Source: Trabulsiella odontotermitis (GTDB lineage Bacteria > Pseudomonadota > Gammaproteobacteria > Enterobacterales > Enterobacteriaceae). From it: a stretch of 64,000 nucleotides of DNA. The position numbers and the translations under genes were made by a program. This document shows, piece after piece, positions 61,795 to 64,000 of the stretch. A model generated the notes under the pieces. That model was not told the origin of the DNA. It saw only the letters and a program-made list of their open reading frames with translations, and searched no databases. Each line of letters opens with the position of its first letter. The stretch's first letter is position 1. The stretch lies in NCBI RefSeq assembly GCF_030053895.1, contig NZ_CP125781.1:1364001-1428000 (forward strand). Direction: 5' to 3'.

Positions 61795-61867
61795 CGAACT
61801 CATTCAGTTAAATGGCATGGTCATTTCCGGGCTGAGTTCTACAATGGCAGGCACTAAGGAGACCGTT

Positions 61868-62566
61868 ATGAAACACGAACATTTTGTCGTCCAGAGTCCT
61901 GCTAAACCCGCGCAACAACTGCTGCTGTTGTTTCATGGCGTGGGGGATAACCCGGTGGCGATGGGTGAAATTGGCAGCTGGTTTGCGCCCCTGTTCCCGG
62001 ATGCGCTGATCGTCAGTATTGGTGGTACAGAGCCGGGCGCCGTTGCGCCGGGGCGTCAGTGGTTTTCGGTGCAGGGGGTAACGGAAGAGAGCCGTCAGGC
62101 ACGCGTGGACGCCATCATGCCGACCTTTATCGACGTCGTGCGCTACTGGCAGACGCAGAGTGGCGTCGGGCCGCTGGCGACGGCGCTGATCGGTTTCTCG
62201 CAAGGAGCGATCATGGCGCTGGAAGGGGTAAAAGCCGAGCCGAATCTGGCCTCGCGAGTGATCGCCTTTAATGGCCGTTTCGCTACCTTGCCGACCACCG
62301 CCACCACCGCCACGACAGTGCATTTGATTCACGGCGGTGAAGACCGGGTGATTGAACTGTCACACGCGGTCGCCGCTCAGGAGGCGTTATTGAACGCCGG
62401 TGGCGACGTCACGCTGGATATTGTCGATGATCTCGGTCACGCCATTGACGATCGCAGTATGCAACTGGCGCTCGACCATCTGCGCTATACTGTACCGAAA
62501 CACTATTTCGATGAAGCGCTGAGCGGCGGTAAGCCCAACGACGACGATATTATCGAACTATTGTGA
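61868..62566 (+). CDS. ypfH: Alpha/beta-hydrolase YpfH (putative esterase)
   Basis: 232 residues, the E. coli length. The oxyanion stretch LFHGVGDNP, the nucleophile elbow GFSQG, an Asp in IHGGEDRVI and a His in DLGHAID give a full catalytic triad. E. coli YpfH hydrolyses short acyl esters; the natural substrate is unknown. AAGGAG lies before ATG 61868, and the upstream open frame overlaps tmcA. Confidence 0.93.
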   Translation: MKHEHFVVQSPAKPAQQLLLLFHGVGDNPVAMGEIGSWFAPLFPDALIVSIGGTEPGAVAPGRQWFSVQGVTEESRQARVDAIMPTFIDVVRYWQTQSGVGPLATALIGFSQGAIMALEGVKAEPNLASRVIAFNGRFATLPTTATTATTVHLIHGGEDRVIELSHAVAAQEALLNAGGDVTLDIVDDLGHAIDDRSMQLALDHLRYTVPKHYFDEALSGGKPNDDDIIELL

Positions 62567-62571
62567 TCGTG

Positions 62572-62598
62572 TTACCCGGCGGCGTTTCGCCTGCCGGG
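62572..62598. repeat. REP palindrome between ypfH and ypfN
   Basis: ACCCGGCGGCGTTTCGCCTGCCGGGC forms a compact hairpin in the short gap between two convergent genes, and could end or protect both transcripts. Same family as the other REPs. Confidence 0.72.
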
Positions 62599-62604
62599 CA
62601 ACAT

Positions 62605-62805
62605 TCACTTCTTCGGCTGGTCTTTGTCCGGCCAGTCGTCATCATCATCCCACTTATCGTTAAAATCACGATGCGGGGGAAGCTCCGGTTTGTTGGCAAG
62701 AAACTTCTTGTGGTCGACCCGGCTGAGATCTTTAATCACGTTAATGATGACCCCCACCAGAAACACCAGCACCAGTATCCACCAGTATTTTGCCAGCCAT
62801 TCCAT
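62605..62805 (-). CDS. ypfN: Small membrane protein YpfN (UPF0370)
   Basis: 66 residues. One membrane helix (YWWILVLVFLVGVIINVI, about 7-25) is followed by a highly charged tail ending in DDDDDWPDKDQPKK. The family is widespread in enterics and has no known function. It lies 26 bases after dapE on the same strand. Confidence 0.92.
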   Translation of the reverse strand: MEWLAKYWWILVLVFLVGVIINVIKDLSRVDHKKFLANKPELPPHRDFNDKWDDDDDWPDKDQPKK

Positions 62806-62831
62806 GTGCGTTACCTCTTAAGTCAAAATTA

Positions 62832-63959
62832 TTAAGCGACGAGCTGTTCCATGATGCGCTGATACATGCGGGCAAGGATCTGAAGATCAGCGGCGTTAAC
62901 GCATTCATTAATTTTGTGAATGGTCGCGTTCACCGGCCCAAGCTCAACCACCTGCGCACCCATTCGCGCAATGAAACGTCCGTCGGATGTTCCGCCCGTG
63001 GTCAGCAACTGTGGCTTAATTTCATTATAGTGCTCAATGGCATTGACCACCGCATCCACCAGTTTTCCGCGTTCGGTCAGGAACGGCTGACCGGAAAGCC
63101 ACCAGTCAACGGTGTAACGCAACTGATATTTTTCCAGCAGTGCGACGACCTGTGCTTTGATCATCTCATCGGTCAATTCGGTGCTGAAACGGAAATTGAA
63201 CTGCACGAACAGATCGCCTGGGATCACGTTGTTGCTGCCGGTACCGGCCTGGATGTTGGCAATCTGCATGCTGGTCGGCGGGAAAAATTCATTACCGCGA
63301 TCCCACTCAATGCCCACCAGTTCCAGCAGCCACGGTGCCGCGCGGTGTACCGGGTTGTCAGCGAGATGCGGATACGCCACGTGACCCTGCACGCCATGAA
63401 TCGTCAGGTTGCAGGTCAGGGAGCCACGACGACCATTTTTGACCACATCGCCCACCACCGCAGTGCTGGACGGTTCGCCCACCAGGCAGTAGTCGAGACG
63501 CTCATGGCGCTCCATCAGCGCTTCAACCACTTTCACCGTGCCGTTTTTCGCCGAGGCTTCTTCATCAGAGGTGATAAGAAACGCCAGACGACCGTTGTGG
63601 TTCGGATGCTGCGCGACGAAACGTTCGGCGGCAACCACCATTGCTGCCAGCGAACCTTTCATGTCGGCAGCACCGCGACCAAACAGCATGCCGTCGCGGA
63701 TCGTCGGTTCAAACGGCGGGTTGATCCAGCGGTCGGCGTCGCCCGCCGGGACCACATCGGTATGGCCGGCAAATGCCAGCGTTTCGCCTTTTCCGCGCCA
63801 GGCCCAGAAGTTTTGGGTATCGCCGAAGTCGAGATGCTCGACGGTAAAGCCAATATTACGCAGGCGTTCAATCATTAACGCCTGACACCCCGCATCATCC
63901 GGGCTGAGAGAGGGGCGGCGAATAAGCTGTTGGGCCAGCTCGATGACCGGGCACGACAT
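62832..63959 (-). CDS. dapE: Succinyl-diaminopimelate desuccinylase
   Basis: 375 residues, the E. coli length. An M20-family di-zinc enzyme that releases LL-DAP. Metal-site stretches AGHTDVVPAGD, GRGAADMKGSLA and TSDEEA are present, with a dimerisation domain in the middle and GGTSDGRFIARMG near the end. The ATG at 63959 is preceded by GAGG. It is the second DAP-pathway gene in the window. Confidence 0.97.
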   Translation of the reverse strand: MSCPVIELAQQLIRRPSLSPDDAGCQALMIERLRNIGFTVEHLDFGDTQNFWAWRGKGETLAFAGHTDVVPAGDADRWINPPFEPTIRDGMLFGRGAADMKGSLAAMVVAAERFVAQHPNHNGRLAFLITSDEEASAKNGTVKVVEALMERHERLDYCLVGEPSSTAVVGDVVKNGRRGSLTCNLTIHGVQGHVAYPHLADNPVHRAAPWLLELVGIEWDRGNEFFPPTSMQIANIQAGTGSNNVIPGDLFVQFNFRFSTELTDEMIKAQVVALLEKYQLRYTVDWWLSGQPFLTERGKLVDAVVNAIEHYNEIKPQLLTTGGTSDGRFIARMGAQVVELGPVNATIHKINECVNAADLQILARMYQRIMEQLVA

Positions 63960-64000
63960 AGACTACACCTCACATAAAAAAGTCATCATTACTCAGGAAT
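63960..64000. other. Upstream edge of dapE, end of window
   Basis: 41 bases upstream of dapE on its coding strand. A minus-strand TAA at 63989-63991 could be the stop of the next gene (yffB precedes dapE in enterics), but too little is present to say. Confidence 0.3.

Noticed and set aside
62790..63878. 362-codon plus-strand ORF
   Set aside because: Antisense shadow of dapE, a complete M20 enzyme; no independent support.

Overview
The window is a chromosomal segment of an enteric gammaproteobacterium (family Enterobacteriaceae). Almost every gene matches an E. coli/Salmonella housekeeping gene in the same relative order, from the end of trmJ and the isc operon to dapE, and protein lengths agree with E. 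coli to within a few residues. It is not a standard E. coli or Salmonella arrangement. The hyf hydrogenase operon is missing between bcp and perM. A protealysin/inhibitor pair sits between yfgJ and xseA, where Salmonella carries the CS54 island. yfgH and yfgI are replaced between guaA and yfgG. Extra genes sit between purM and upp, and between hda and the arsC-like gene. An Enterobacter/Lelliottia/Kosakonia/Citrobacter-like genus fits, but this is inference.

Layout. 1-7.3 kb: trmJ tail, then the Fe-S assembly operon iscRSUA-hscBA-fdx-iscX with two IscR operators, and pepB. 7.4-16.6 kb: sseB, sseA (minus), the alpha-2-macroglobulin-like lipoprotein gene yfhM and its partner pbpC. 16.8-25.7 kb: ndk, rlmN, rodZ, ispG, hisS, yfgM, bamB and der. 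25.7-28.8 kb: yfgJ, then on the minus strand emfourin, protealysin and xseA. 28.9-32.0 kb: guaB-guaA. 32.1-34.1 kb: accessory patch with a VOC protein, two unrecognised AT-rich overlapping ORFs and yfgG. 34.5-42.2 kb: pdeF with an FNR-type promoter, then ppk-ppx and purM-purN on the minus strand. 42.5-46.9 kb: a 6-phospho-beta-glucosidase with LacI/AscG-type operators, upp-uraA and hda. 47.0-51.7 kb: a divergent accessory locus of PTS EIIC, glycosylasparaginase and M17 aminopeptidase opposite a regulator-like gene that appears derived from an IS481-type transposase. 51.7-64 kb: arsC-like gene, bepA, perM, bcp, gcvR, dapA-bamC, purC, ypfJ, tmcA, ypfH, ypfN and dapE.

How the genes work together. 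The isc genes make and deliver Fe-S clusters to clients in the same window (IspG, RlmN, IscR). guaB, purM and purC each have a PurR-type box, and upp-uraA adds pyrimidine salvage. BamB, BamC and BepA serve outer-membrane assembly. YfhM and PbpC form a periplasmic defence/repair pair. DapA and DapE are in the lysine/diaminopimelate pathway.

The most promising undescribed material is (i) the 47.0-51.7 kb locus, which reads as a possible uptake and degradation route for glycosyl-asparagine or glycopeptides controlled by a domesticated transposase, and (ii) the AT-rich overlapping pair at 32.5-33.7 kb, one of which is a small membrane protein with a HEIGH motif. No rRNA, tRNA, CRISPR array, intact insertion sequence or prophage was seen. 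REP-type palindromes are common between genes.
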